Assembly (NCBI GenBank): GCA_910585005.1
Contig: CAJUCN010000004.1
Location: 1 to 64,000, forward strand
DNA length: 64,000 nt
Direction of reading: 5' to 3'
Source of the DNA: an uncultured Lachnospiraceae bacterium
Lineage (GTDB): Bacteria > Bacillota > Clostridia > Lachnospirales > Lachnospiraceae
Position numbers and translations under genes: made by a program. The notes under the pieces are model-generated. The model saw only the letters and a program-made list of their open reading frames with translations, did no database searches and was not told where the DNA came from. Every line of letters begins with the position of its first letter. Within the stretch, counting starts at the first letter, position 1. Below, piece by piece: positions 43,180-52,237 of the stretch.

Positions 43180-44226
43180 ATGATGAAAAAAAGGAATCAT
43201 GACGACGATTTTGAATTGCAGGAGATGGATAAGGCGAGGATCTTGGTCAGTATCATTCCGGTTATACTTATCATTGTGATCCTGGCAGTTACTTTGGTCA
43301 TGGACAGGAATAAAAAGAGTAAGACAGGCGCAGAGGATGTACAGCAGAGTATGATAGACTATGCGGATGAATCCACGCCTTCGGACCGTACGGTTAGTTC
43401 AAATGAAGTTGCTGATGCCACACCAAACAAAGAGAATCCGGAAGAACGTGAGGAAAGTGAAGTCCAAAACAAAGAAGAGGGGGAGAAGGATGGCGGGATG
43501 GCCAGCCCTACCCCTGGTCAGATTATGGATGTGGATAAGGTGGACTACAGTAAAGTCTCCTATAACAGGGACGAGCAGTTAAAAGAAATGATGACATACT
43601 GGGCGGATAATAACCAGAAAGCATTGGATGATCTGGCAAATCTTGACAGATTTAAGGCAATGTCATGGGCGCTTAAGAACAGCAAGGATTGTTATTACTA
43701 TGGGGACAAAAATACAGCAGGTCTTCCCGAAGGAAAAGGGATCGCTGTGTATGCAGATAATCAGTATTATTATGGGGAATGGAAAAATGGCGTAAGGAGT
43801 GGGAATGGAACATGGATCCATTATCATATCCATAATACTCCGAATAAAAATGATGTATGCCTATATCACCAATATACCGGTTCCTGGGCGGAGGATCTTC
43901 CGGAGGGAGAGGGATCCGAGCATTATGATTACGATGTTTCCCTTTTGAAGGAAAACGCTTATTACAATACGAACTTGATTGGAAGTTATTCCAAGGGGCT
44001 TGTGAATGGGGAATTTTACCTTACTAGTATTTACGCAAACGGTGATTTCAAGGAATGGTATGGGGATGCAGACCATGGCTCATGGCTTTACAAAAGTGAA
44101 AATAAGGACACGGTGGGTAGAAGGACAGTCCATGTTTCCACTGTGGATCCGGACAATTATATCTGGATGCATCCAAAGGATAATAAGGAGATAGGGATCC
44201 CTTGCCTGATATCTGCAAAAAATTAG
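43180..44226 (+). CDS. Membrane-anchored MORN-repeat protein
   Basis: This 348-aa protein has a short cytoplasmic start, one transmembrane helix (about residues 24-44), an acidic Ser/Thr/Pro linker (about 48-115) and a soluble domain. The second half carries MORN-type motifs (GLPEGKGIAVY, YYGEWKNGVRSGNGTW, YTGSWAEDLPEGEGSE, GSYSKGLVNGEF). MORN repeats often mediate membrane or protein contacts, and the function here is unknown. The ATG at 43180 has AAGAGGAAA upstream; the next codon is also ATG. It may be part of a loose group with the zinc-ribbon membrane protein that follows. Confidence 0.8.
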   Translation: MMKKRNHDDDFELQEMDKARILVSIIPVILIIVILAVTLVMDRNKKSKTGAEDVQQSMIDYADESTPSDRTVSSNEVADATPNKENPEEREESEVQNKEEGEKDGGMASPTPGQIMDVDKVDYSKVSYNRDEQLKEMMTYWADNNQKALDDLANLDRFKAMSWALKNSKDCYYYGDKNTAGLPEGKGIAVYADNQYYYGEWKNGVRSGNGTWIHYHIHNTPNKNDVCLYHQYTGSWAEDLPEGEGSEHYDYDVSLLKENAYYNTNLIGSYSKGLVNGEFYLTSIYANGDFKEWYGDADHGSWLYKSENKDTVGRRTVHVSTVDPDNYIWMHPKDNKEIGIPCLISAKN

Positions 44227-44305
44227 TGGAAACCCCTGCCAATCCGTAGTAAAATAATAAGGGATCGCAAGAGTCCTTGCGTAGTTTACAAAGGAGGGAT
44301 GGAGT

Positions 44306-44977
44306 ATGGCTTGGTGTCCGGAATGTAAGTGTGAGTATGTGGAGGGGATCACTGTCTGTGCGGACTGTGGCTGCAATCTGGTGAAAGAATTGCCTGATTT
44401 TGAGGACACGGCAGATATGGCAGTTGTTTGGGAGGAAAAGTCAGGAACGGAATCATTGGGGGATTTCGAGTTTGATGAAGAGGAAATAAAGCCAGCTTAT
44501 CATCATGTATATGTAAACAACGAGGAAAAAGCAGAAGACAGCAGGACTTCGGCATATGCGCTTTTAGGAGTGGGATGTCTGGGGTTTGTGTTTGTTATTC
44601 TGTTTTTTTGTGGCATTATTGATATGAATATGTCTCTTACAGGTAAATATATGTTTACCGGCGTTATGGGAGTGCTTTTCGTTCTTTTTATGATCATGGG
44701 CGTGGTATCTCTTCGGAATTCACGCATATTGACTGGAAAGGCACACAAGGAAAAAAATCTTACGATTGAAATAAAAAAGTGGTGTGTTACCAATATGGAA
44801 AGGGAAAAGATCGACCAGGAGTTGGAACTCTCCGGGGTGCAGGAGGAATTAAAGTATTTTCAGCGGATTGATTGCATGAAGCAAATGATTGTCAGACAGT
44901 TTATGAATCTTGATGAAGCCTATTTGGACAGGCTGATCGAAGAGGTTTATCCGGAAATATTTGAAAACGGGGTTTAA
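44306..44977 (+). CDS. Zinc-ribbon membrane protein of unknown function
   Basis: The 223-aa protein begins with a four-cysteine ribbon (C4, C7, C18, C21), followed by an acidic segment, two transmembrane helices (about residues 80-100 and 105-130) and a cytoplasmic helical tail of about 80 residues. The topology places both ends inside. AAAGGAGGGATGG precedes the ATG. A small CGCAAG/CTTGCG hairpin lies 25 bp upstream. It runs into rlmH with 7 bp between the genes. I do not recognise the family. Confidence 0.75.
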   Translation: MAWCPECKCEYVEGITVCADCGCNLVKELPDFEDTADMAVVWEEKSGTESLGDFEFDEEEIKPAYHHVYVNNEEKAEDSRTSAYALLGVGCLGFVFVILFFCGIIDMNMSLTGKYMFTGVMGVLFVLFMIMGVVSLRNSRILTGKAHKEKNLTIEIKKWCVTNMEREKIDQELELSGVQEELKYFQRIDCMKQMIVRQFMNLDEAYLDRLIEEVYPEIFENGV

Positions 44978-44984
44978 GGACAAA

Positions 44985-45464
44985 GTGAAGATCACGATCA
45001 TCTGTGTGGGAAAAATAAAAGAAGATTTTTACAGGAAGGCCGTTTCAGAGTACGAAAAGCGATTGTCAAGATACTGCCGGCTTGAGATGATAGAAGTACA
45101 GGATGAAAAGACCCCGGACAATGCAGGAGCGGCATTGGAGGAGCAGATTAAAGAAAAGGAAGGGGCCAGGATATTAAAGCATCTAAAAGAAGATGCCTAC
45201 CTTTATACACTGGAGATTCAGGGGGAAAAACCGGATTCCATAGCTTTTGCAAAACAAATAGAACAATTAGGCATTCAGGGAAAAAGCCATATACAATTTG
45301 TAATAGGGGGTTCGCTGGGCCTTCATTCCAGCATATCAAGGATTGCAGATAAGAAAGTCAGCTTTTCGGCTATGACTTTTCCGCACCAGCTTATGCGGGT
45401 GATTTTACTGGAACAGATTTACAGAGGTTACCGCATCATTATGGGAGAACCATATCATAAGTAG
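44985..45464 (+). CDS. rlmH: 23S rRNA (pseudouridine-1915-N3)-methyltransferase RlmH
   Basis: RlmH methylates a pseudouridine in helix 69 of 23S rRNA using SAM. The protein is 159 aa when started from GTG 44985, the standard length for the family, and begins with KITIICVGKIKE. The SPOUT knot is visible in FVIGGSLGLH and MTFPHQLMRVILLEQIYRGYRI near the C-terminus. AAGGA lies 4 nt before the GTG, which is short but acceptable; a TTG at 44961 inside the previous gene would add an atypical extension. Confidence 0.95.
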   Translation: MKITIICVGKIKEDFYRKAVSEYEKRLSRYCRLEMIEVQDEKTPDNAGAALEEQIKEKEGARILKHLKEDAYLYTLEIQGEKPDSIAFAKQIEQLGIQGKSHIQFVIGGSLGLHSSISRIADKKVSFSAMTFPHQLMRVILLEQIYRGYRIIMGEPYHK

Positions 45465-45501
45465 GAGATCATTTTGGATGGTCTAGCATTGATTTTTTTT
45501 T

Positions 45502-45509
45502 CATATAGT
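45502..45509 (+). promoter_or_regulatory. Possible SigE-type -10 box before yqfC
   Basis: CATATAGT resembles the sporulation SigE -10 consensus CATACANT, and yqfC is under SigE in Bacillus. The -35 region is not convincing, so this is a weak call. Confidence 0.25.
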
Positions 45510-45532
45510 ATGGTATGAGGAAGAAAAACAAA

Positions 45533-45847
45533 ATGAAAGATGGCTGGGCCATTACCAGAAAAGAAAGAGAAGCAAGACAGACGATATCGGGCAGAGAACT
45601 TGTGGTTGAATCCTTAAAGCTGCCAAAGGACTCTGTGCTTGGCGCATCAATTGTGACAGTTACGGGGAATACGGATGCCTTTGTGGAAAATTATAAGGGG
45701 ATTATTGAATATACAAGCGAAGTGATCTTATTGCAGGGAAAGACCTGCAAAATAGAAATATGTGGAAAAAGGCTGAGCATTGTTTATTATACCAATGAGG
45801 ATATGAAGATCAGCGGCTTTATTGAGCGGGTAAGCTACTTCATGTAA
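45533..45847 (+). CDS. yqfC: YabP/YqfC-family sporulation protein
   Basis: This 104-aa protein has the compact YabP/YqfC fold: SGRELVVES, VTVTGNTDAFVENYKGIIEY, then a hydrophobic strand with GKRLSIVYYTNEDMKISG. In Bacillus yqfC is expressed in the mother cell and lies before yqfD, as here. ATG 45533 follows AGGAAG by 9 nt; the ATG at 45515 lacks an SD. It opens a block that continues with yqfD, phoH, a yqfF homologue and ybeY. Confidence 0.9.
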   Translation: MKDGWAITRKEREARQTISGRELVVESLKLPKDSVLGASIVTVTGNTDAFVENYKGIIEYTSEVILLQGKTCKIEICGKRLSIVYYTNEDMKISGFIERVSYFM

Positions 45848-45877
45848 CGAGAATAAATAAACTATGTGAGGTGTGGC

Positions 45878-47179
45878 ATGTTACAGGTAATACGATATCT
45901 GCAGGGATATCTGACGATCAAGGTGTGGGGATTTTCCCCTGAAAGGTTTATGAATCTGTGCAGTAATCATCACTTATTTTTATGGGATATTGTCAATTGT
46001 GGTGATTATTATAGGATGAACATCAGCCTGAAGAACTTTTACAGGATCAAAGGTCTTACAAGGAAAACGGGAACAAGGGTGGTCATAACGGGACGTTATG
46101 GACTACCCTTTCTTTCTGTAAGAATGTGGAAAAGGAGAATTTTTATTGCAGGACTCTTGGGGAGCCTTGCCTTCTGGGTATGGATGTCAGGGTTTATTTG
46201 GGCTGTAGAAATTGAAGGGAACTATTTTGTTACTACCGATGTGTTTCAGGATTTTCTTGAGGAAAACGGAATCAGGACGGGGATGAAAAAGAAAGAGATT
46301 GATATTGAAAATCTGGAGAAGTCGATCCGGGAACAATTTGATATTGTGACATGGACATCGGCAAGAATCGATGGAACCAGGCTTTACATACAAGTAAGGG
46401 AAAATGACCTGATCAGGATTGAGGAAAAAAGCGATCAAAAAGGGAATCTTGAGGAAGGGATGGGAACAGATCTTGCTGCGCCTAAAGATGGGGTGGTAGT
46501 CAGTATCGTCACAAGAAGCGGTGTTCCGCTAGTCAGTGCAGGGATGGAAGTGAAAAAGGGAGATATCCTGGTGGAAGGGGGCGTTCCGATCTATAACGAT
46601 GACGGAACGGTAAAGAGATATGATTTTTGTGTTGCAGACGCGGACATTATGCTTCAGTGCGTTTATTCCCTGACAGAGGAAATAAAGGAAAAACATGAGG
46701 AGAAACAATATACCGGAAAGGAAAAAAAGCGTTTTTTTGTAATTTTCGGAACAAAAAAAATAAGTATGCCAACGTTAGGGAAATCATTTGAAACTTATGA
46801 CATGATAGAAGAAAAAAAACAGCTCAGGATATTCAAAAATTATTATTTCCCGGTGTATATTGGGCGTGATCTGGTTAGAGAATACAAGATAGAGGAAAAA
46901 ATTTATACGAAAGAACAAGTCAAAGAGCTTTTTGAAGAAAAAATCAAAAAATTTATAGAAACTTTACAGGAAAAAGGGGTACAAATTGTAGAAAAAAATG
47001 TTACAATAAAAAGGGTTTCTGGCGTCTTTAAGATGAATGCTGATTTTTTAGCAGTTGAAAAAACTGGTATCAGCCAGAAGACCCGGATTATACAAATGGA
47101 AGATCCCGCAATAGAGGAGGATAGTGCCTTAGAGGATGAGGTTTATGCAGGAGAGGCACAGAAAACGGACGGGACATAA
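45878..47179 (+). CDS. yqfD: Sporulation protein YqfD
   Basis: The 433-aa membrane protein matches YqfD, a mother-cell sporulation protein of unclear biochemical role. Residues 1-80 form the conserved N-terminal domain (with IKVWGFSPERFMNLC), one transmembrane helix lies at about 88-110, and the outer part has a domain with DGVVVSIVTRSGVPLVSAG and long Lys/Glu helices. GAGGTG lies 5 nt before ATG 45878. It follows yqfC by 30 bp and precedes phoH by 13 bp. Confidence 0.9.
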   Translation: MLQVIRYLQGYLTIKVWGFSPERFMNLCSNHHLFLWDIVNCGDYYRMNISLKNFYRIKGLTRKTGTRVVITGRYGLPFLSVRMWKRRIFIAGLLGSLAFWVWMSGFIWAVEIEGNYFVTTDVFQDFLEENGIRTGMKKKEIDIENLEKSIREQFDIVTWTSARIDGTRLYIQVRENDLIRIEEKSDQKGNLEEGMGTDLAAPKDGVVVSIVTRSGVPLVSAGMEVKKGDILVEGGVPIYNDDGTVKRYDFCVADADIMLQCVYSLTEEIKEKHEEKQYTGKEKKRFFVIFGTKKISMPTLGKSFETYDMIEEKKQLRIFKNYYFPVYIGRDLVREYKIEEKIYTKEQVKELFEEKIKKFIETLQEKGVQIVEKNVTIKRVSGVFKMNADFLAVEKTGISQKTRIIQMEDPAIEEDSALEDEVYAGEAQKTDGT

Positions 47180-47192
47180 AGTGGGAGCGTAA

Positions 47193-48200
47193 ATGGAAGA
47201 AACTTTTGAAATAGTGCATGTTCCTGCCGAAGACCAGCAGAATGTGTTCGGACAGTTTGACAGTTACATCAAAAAGCTTGAGAGGCAGCTTCATGTTTCG
47301 GTGACAGACCGGAACGGGGAGGTCAAAATCAGCGGCAGGAGGCCATATGTACACAGGGCAAAAGCTGTATTAGCCGAGTTGACAGAATTATCAAGGAGAG
47401 GAAATATAATCCAGGAACAAAACGTGGATTATGCAATTGCAATGAGTATGGAAGAAAATCAGGATGTTTTGCTTGAAATGGATAAGGAATTGATTTGCCA
47501 CACCATTACGGGCAAACCGATAAAGCCCAAAACGTTGGGACAAAAACAGTATGTGGAAGCTATTCGGAATAATATGATCGTGTTTGGGTTAGGCCCTGCA
47601 GGAACCGGAAAGACATATCTTGCTATGGCAATGGCGATCACCGCATTCAAAAACCAGGAGGTAGAACGGATCATTCTTACCAGGCCTGCGATCGAAGCCG
47701 GGGAAAAACTGGGCTTTTTACCAGGGGATTTACAAAGTAAGGTGGATCCGTATTTAAGGCCGCTTTATGATGCCCTATATCAGATCATGGGGGCGGAATC
47801 TTTTACCAGAAATATGGAAAAGGGGCTGATAGAAGTGGCGCCTTTGGCGTATATGAGAGGGCGTACATTAGATAATGCTTTTATCATTCTGGATGAGGCA
47901 CAAAACACCACACCTGCTCAGATGAAAATGTTTCTGACGAGAATCGGATTTGGATCCAAGGTGATTATTACAGGGGACGGATCCCAAAAGGACTTGTCTC
48001 CCGGGACAGTATCTGGTCTTGATGTAGCGCTCCGGGTACTTCGTGGCATTGAAGAAATTGCGTTTTGCAAGATGACAAGCAAGGACGTGGTGAGACATCC
48101 ACTGGTGCAAAAAATAGTCAAAGCATATGAAGATTTTGAATCCAGGGAAAGCAGCAGTACAAAAAACAAGGGCAGGAATAAGGTCTATGGAAAAAAATAA
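47193..48200 (+). CDS. phoH: PhoH-family ATPase
   Basis: The 335-aa protein has a short N-terminal KH-like segment (about residues 20-75) and a PhoH ATPase domain. That domain has Walker A GPAGTGKTYLAM (near residue 132) and Walker B with IILDEAQNTTPAQ and ITGDGSQKDL. PhoH proteins bind nucleotides and probably RNA. The yqfD-phoH-yqfF-ybeY order of Bacillus is kept, which suggests a role with YbeY in ribosome or RNA work. Its 3' end overlaps the next gene by 14 bp. Confidence 0.93.
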   Translation: MEETFEIVHVPAEDQQNVFGQFDSYIKKLERQLHVSVTDRNGEVKISGRRPYVHRAKAVLAELTELSRRGNIIQEQNVDYAIAMSMEENQDVLLEMDKELICHTITGKPIKPKTLGQKQYVEAIRNNMIVFGLGPAGTGKTYLAMAMAITAFKNQEVERIILTRPAIEAGEKLGFLPGDLQSKVDPYLRPLYDALYQIMGAESFTRNMEKGLIEVAPLAYMRGRTLDNAFIILDEAQNTTPAQMKMFLTRIGFGSKVIITGDGSQKDLSPGTVSGLDVALRVLRGIEEIAFCKMTSKDVVRHPLVQKIVKAYEDFESRESSSTKNKGRNKVYGKK

Positions 48201-49413
48201 TGAACTAGATAAAACGGAAAAGAAAGGCGCCGTCAGCAGACGGTTCCAGGAGTTTATCCTTCTTTTAGCTACTGGCGCTGGAACGGGAATTGCGGCGTGG
48301 ATATACAAAAGACCGGAGATAGAAATTGCGGGGACTGTCATAATGGCGATGCTGGGAATCAGTGGAGTGCTTTTTTCGATAGAACAGAGTGTGGAAAGTG
48401 ACTCCTTCCTCTTTGATAATAAAGATCATTTATGGAGATTCACCGTTCTTTATTTGATTTCCCTGGCAGGCAGCTTTTTGTTTCCGCTTCTTCCGGAAGG
48501 AGGATGGCCTTATTTGGCGGTGTTTATTGGGCTGATGCTTTTTTCTAATCAAAGAATAGGTATTTTTTCGGGAACAGTGCTTCTTATGACGACCTGCCTG
48601 CTCTATACAGGACAGGAAGGATCTGTCAGGTTTTTTGTTTACTTTGTAGGAGGATTGGTTGGCATTATCGTATTTTCCTATATAGATAACAGCTTTAAAG
48701 TGGGACTTCCTTTGGTGGTATCGTTGATGGTCCAGATGGTTTGCTTATCTGTACAGGAAATTTTGTATGTAAATCAGCAGTTTAGAGTCCAGATGCTCAT
48801 GATACCGATTGTCAATCTTTTGGTGTGCCTGATCTTTCTGTTGGTCATCCTGAAGTATTTTAGCTTTTCTATTGTTTATAAAAACAGGGATTTATATATG
48901 GATATCAATGATCCGGAATGTGCCTTGCTGGTAGAGCTGAAAAATGCATCCAGGGAAGAATATTATCATGCAGTACATACCGCTTATTTGTGTGACAGGA
49001 TCGCTAAGCGGTTAAAGTTAGACGACGGAGTAGTGAAAGCCTGTGGATATTATCATAGGATTGGAATCCTGAAAGGAGAAAATAACTGGGAAAATCTACA
49101 GTTGATTATGGAAGAGAACCGTTTCCCCCAGAGAGTGAAAGAAGTATTAAAAGAATATGTTGATAATACGGAGACAATGATATCGAAGGAAACCATTATT
49201 CTCCTTTTTTCTGATACGATTATTTCATCCATCAGTTATCTGTTTTCCAAAGCGCCTGATATTCAATTGGACTATCCGAAGATTATTGGAGGGATATTTA
49301 AGAAAAGGGTGGAAAGTGGAGCAATTGACAGAAGCAACCTGACATTTGGGGAGCTGCAGGAAATGAAAGAAATTCTGGTGGAGGAAAGATTGTATTATGA
49401 CTTCTTACGTTGA
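48187..49413 (+). CDS. YqfF/PgpH-type membrane HD protein with degenerate HD site
   Basis: The locus position is that of yqfF (pgpH), a c-di-AMP phosphodiesterase in other Firmicutes. This protein (408 aa) is much shorter: it lacks the large extracellular N-terminal domain and keeps about seven transmembrane segments (residues 20-240) plus a cytoplasmic HD-like domain (about 260-405). The segment that should read YYHDIGK reads YYHRIGIL (H290, R291), and the downstream HHGT motif is missing, so metal binding and hydrolysis are probably lost. It may be a non-catalytic sensor or scaffold. ATG 48187 lies within the end of phoH, and its 3' end overlaps ybeY by 17 bp, so translation is coupled along the block. 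Confidence 0.72.
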   Translation: MEKNNELDKTEKKGAVSRRFQEFILLLATGAGTGIAAWIYKRPEIEIAGTVIMAMLGISGVLFSIEQSVESDSFLFDNKDHLWRFTVLYLISLAGSFLFPLLPEGGWPYLAVFIGLMLFSNQRIGIFSGTVLLMTTCLLYTGQEGSVRFFVYFVGGLVGIIVFSYIDNSFKVGLPLVVSLMVQMVCLSVQEILYVNQQFRVQMLMIPIVNLLVCLIFLLVILKYFSFSIVYKNRDLYMDINDPECALLVELKNASREEYYHAVHTAYLCDRIAKRLKLDDGVVKACGYYHRIGILKGENNWENLQLIMEENRFPQRVKEVLKEYVDNTETMISKETIILLFSDTIISSISYLFSKAPDIQLDYPKIIGGIFKKRVESGAIDRSNLTFGELQEMKEILVEERLYYDFLR

Positions 49414-49912
49414 AAATGAAACATCTATAAGTTTTCCGTTTGATATGAAAGAAATTTTGGATGCTGTTATGGAGCAGGTTCTTACAATGGAGGAGTGCCC
49501 TTATGAGGCGCAGGTCAATATGCTGATTACGGATGAAGAGGGAATTTGCCAGTATAATAGAGAATATAGGCAGATCAACGCACCAACGGACGTGCTTTCT
49601 TTTCCGATGGTATCCTTTGAACAAGCAGGCAGCTTTGAACTGTCCAAGGAGGACCAGGCAGGATGTTTTGACCCGGAAAGCGGGGAGCTTGTTCTTGGGG
49701 ATATCATTATTTCTGCTCCCAGGGTTTTTGAGCAGGCAGAAAAGTATGGTCATTCAGTCAAAAGGGAGTTTGCATTCTTAACTGCACACAGTATGCTGCA
49801 TCTTTGCGGTTATGACCATGTGGAGGAGAAGCAGGCGAAACAGATGGAGGAAAAGCAGGAGCAAGCGCTTACAGCGCTTGGAATAACAAGAAAGAACGAA
49901 GGATTTTTATGA
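49397..49912 (+). CDS. ybeY: Endoribonuclease YbeY (rRNA maturation)
   Basis: YbeY is a zinc-dependent RNase needed for 16S rRNA 3'-end maturation and ribosome quality control. The 171-aa protein has DVLSFPM, GDIIIS and the zinc motif H-x3-H-x5-H in AHSMLHLCGYDH. It overlaps the upstream HD protein by 17 bp and the downstream flippase by 4 bp. In Bacillus the following genes would be dgkA, cdd and era; here they are replaced by a flippase. Confidence 0.95.
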   Translation: MTSYVENETSISFPFDMKEILDAVMEQVLTMEECPYEAQVNMLITDEEGICQYNREYRQINAPTDVLSFPMVSFEQAGSFELSKEDQAGCFDPESGELVLGDIIISAPRVFEQAEKYGHSVKREFAFLTAHSMLHLCGYDHVEEKQAKQMEEKQEQALTALGITRKNEGFL

Positions 49913-51522
49913 AAAGACCAACTTCAAGAAAAGATTATGTTACGACAGTAATGGGCATTAGCCTGATCGGTATGATGATTTTCCGGCTGGTAATGGGAAA
50001 ATTAGTGGGCGATAAGGGGATGGCATGTTTCGGGAGTGCCAATGAAATCTACTTTATTGTGGCAGGGACGTTTTCTTTTGGGCTTTCAGAGGCGGTTTCT
50101 GTTTTAGTAAGATACCGGGTCAGAAGGGAGCAATATAAAAGCGCGCAAAGGGTGCTTGGCGGGGCTTTGCTTTTGGGGGGCCTGGCGGGGGCGTTCCTGG
50201 GGCTTTTCATTTTAGTTCTGTCAAAGAAGGTCGCAGGGGGGATCCTGCATATGCCTATTGCAGGATTAGCAGTCAGTATGATGGCGCCATCCATTTTCTT
50301 CTTTATATTGACAGGTATATTCCGGGGATATTTTCAGGGAAACGGTTCAAGGGTTCCGGCTATGCACTCTCAGGTCCTTCAGGTTATTTTTACATATGCT
50401 GGCGGGATTGCCGGTGCATTTATGTATAGAGAATACGGGCAAAAGGTATCTGCACTTCTCCGGAATGAAGACTATACCAGCGCATATGGTGCGAAAGGTG
50501 CATGCATAGGGATTTTAGCTGCGTCTATACTATGTTTTTTACATGTCCTGGTCATTTATTTTGTATTTAGAAGAAATATACGGAATCAGCTAGGCAGGGA
50601 GATGCAAAAGAATCAGGATAGCAGGTTGTACATTTTTCGGATGATTCTGGGTACAGGAGGAATTTACGCGCTTTATTGGTTCTTCTTTCATGCATCGGTT
50701 CTGGCAGGCGAGATTGTTTTGTTTCAATTTAGTAAGGAAACGGCAGGGCTTATTGGAAAGTGGGGAGCCTATTATGGAAAAGCGCTTGCGATTACCGGAA
50801 TTGCAGGTGAGATAGTTTGTATGGCCTGTCTTGCGCCGGTACGCAGGATTGCGGTGCTGTGGGAAAGGGAAGAGTATCGTGCTGCAAGGGAAAAAGTGGC
50901 GGTATTGATCCATCAATGTGCGGCAATTGCCATACCTACTGCAGTTTTATTGGCAGTGCTGTCTGAAAATCTTCTGAATGTGATTTTTGGCGGCGACAAT
51001 CACCAAACGGCGGTATGGATACAGACCGGGAGCATTACCATAGTATTTTTCGTTTTATCAACAGTGTTTACAGACATGCTACTAAAAAGCAAAAGAATCT
51101 CTTATGCAGTTGGAATCGGAGCAAGTGCGTTTGTGCTGCATATTGGGGTAATGATTTTACTTGTTAATACGGGATGGGATATTCCGGCTTTGATCGTCGG
51201 CAGTATTGCCTTTTACATGGTAATAACAGGATGCGGGTTTTGGATTATTATGCGGAAATTGCAGTATAACCAGGAATGGATCAGGACTTTTGCGGTAACG
51301 ATCGTAGCGTCTGCAATAACAGGGGTAATTGCCATGCTGCTAAATAAAGTGTTTGAACCATTACTTGGTGCACTGGTTTCTTTGTTGATCTGTGTCATGG
51401 TATCGGTTCTTGTATATTTGGTACTTTTAACGTTCATGCGGGCTTTTAGGGATGATGAGATGGACGAGATGGCAGGGGGCTTTCTTTTCAGAAAGCTGGC
51501 GGAAGTGTTTCATATAGGATAG
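49909..51522 (+). CDS. SpoVB/MATE-like polysaccharide flippase
   Basis: The 537-aa protein is almost wholly hydrophobic, with about 13-14 transmembrane segments and a cytoplasmic C-terminus, as in the MOP superfamily (polysaccharide transport, SpoVB, MurJ). GTFSFGLSEAVSVLVRYR and IFRGYFQGNGSRVPAM resemble lipid-linked oligosaccharide exporters. It starts in the ybeY stop (ATGA overlap), so it belongs to this operon. A role in spore cortex or envelope precursor export fits the sporulation neighbourhood but is inference. Confidence 0.82.
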   Translation: MKRPTSRKDYVTTVMGISLIGMMIFRLVMGKLVGDKGMACFGSANEIYFIVAGTFSFGLSEAVSVLVRYRVRREQYKSAQRVLGGALLLGGLAGAFLGLFILVLSKKVAGGILHMPIAGLAVSMMAPSIFFFILTGIFRGYFQGNGSRVPAMHSQVLQVIFTYAGGIAGAFMYREYGQKVSALLRNEDYTSAYGAKGACIGILAASILCFLHVLVIYFVFRRNIRNQLGREMQKNQDSRLYIFRMILGTGGIYALYWFFFHASVLAGEIVLFQFSKETAGLIGKWGAYYGKALAITGIAGEIVCMACLAPVRRIAVLWEREEYRAAREKVAVLIHQCAAIAIPTAVLLAVLSENLLNVIFGGDNHQTAVWIQTGSITIVFFVLSTVFTDMLLKSKRISYAVGIGASAFVLHIGVMILLVNTGWDIPALIVGSIAFYMVITGCGFWIIMRKLQYNQEWIRTFAVTIVASAITGVIAMLLNKVFEPLLGALVSLLICVMVSVLVYLVLLTFMRAFRDDEMDEMAGGFLFRKLAEVFHIG

Positions 51523-51554
51523 AAGTATAGTTTCTGGAATTTTGGCTGATACTG

Positions 51555-51572
51555 TTACTATTAAAATAGTAA
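51555..51572. promoter_or_regulatory. 18-bp palindrome upstream of the BofC-like gene
   Basis: TTACTATTAAAATAGTAA is a perfect palindrome with 8-bp arms lying 13 bp before the gene and next to its AAAGGTG SD. It could be an operator or a hairpin. No T tract follows, so it is not a terminator. Confidence 0.5.
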
Positions 51573-51585
51573 AGGTGTATGTACT

Positions 51586-52218
51586 ATGAAATTTGTAAAG
51601 CGTATCAGCCTGTTTTTTATCTATCCACTTAGCATGTTCAGCCTGGGGTTTGCATCGAATATGGCAATTATGGAATATTTTTATCCGGGAGAACAAGAAG
51701 GAAATGTACCAAAGCAGGAAGAATTGGCTGCTGTTATAGAAAATCAGCCCAAAATAGAAGTGTCAGTCAGTGAAGAGCCGGTGGTGACTGCAAATACCCA
51801 ATATATTTTACAGGAGTATAATGTACACAGTGAACAATTAGAGGAGACGGAAGTAAGCGCGCCCGATAAATATATAGGACTTGACAGGGAAAAACTTGTG
51901 GAAGAAATTGAAAGTTATAATCAAAATCCTTCTTTGACAGATCTGGAAAAGGGATTTACTTATATGGAATTGATTTCTTTTTCAGGAAAAAAGATTGTGG
52001 TGAGAAAAAGTTATGAGCCGGAAGAGGATCAAGGTTTTTTCCTGCTTAATGAAAATCATTATGTAGTTGTATATAACCAGAAGCTGACAGAGGTTTACAT
52101 GGATACGGATATTCTTGTAGAAGATCTGCCGCAGAAACTGCAAGAAGAAATTATCAATATGAAATTTGTGGAGGATGAGGGAGAACTGTATAATTTTCTT
52201 GAATCATATTCCAGTTAA
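51586..52218 (+). CDS. Exported or membrane-anchored protein with BofC-C-like domain
   Basis: This 210-aa protein has an N-terminal hydrophobic segment (about residues 7-29) that acts as a signal anchor or signal peptide, a variable linker (30-100) and a C-terminal domain with a pattern like the BofC C-terminal domain: KIVVRKSYEP, then NHYVVVYNQ, then DLPQKLQEEI and a final ELYNFLESYS. In Bacillus BofC acts in the intermembrane space to control SigK processing. The match is by eye and could be wrong. AAAGGTG precedes the ATG. An FAD protein follows 19 bp later. Confidence 0.55.
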   Translation: MKFVKRISLFFIYPLSMFSLGFASNMAIMEYFYPGEQEGNVPKQEELAAVIENQPKIEVSVSEEPVVTANTQYILQEYNVHSEQLEETEVSAPDKYIGLDREKLVEEIESYNQNPSLTDLEKGFTYMELISFSGKKIVVRKSYEPEEDQGFFLLNENHYVVVYNQKLTEVYMDTDILVEDLPQKLQEEIINMKFVEDEGELYNFLESYSS

Positions 52219-52237
52219 TAAAAGACAGGTGGGGCGA

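Noticed and set aside
44266..44281. CGCAAG/CTTGCG hairpin before the zinc-ribbon gene
   Set aside because: The stem is only 6 bp and no T tract follows; it is not a supported terminator or operator.
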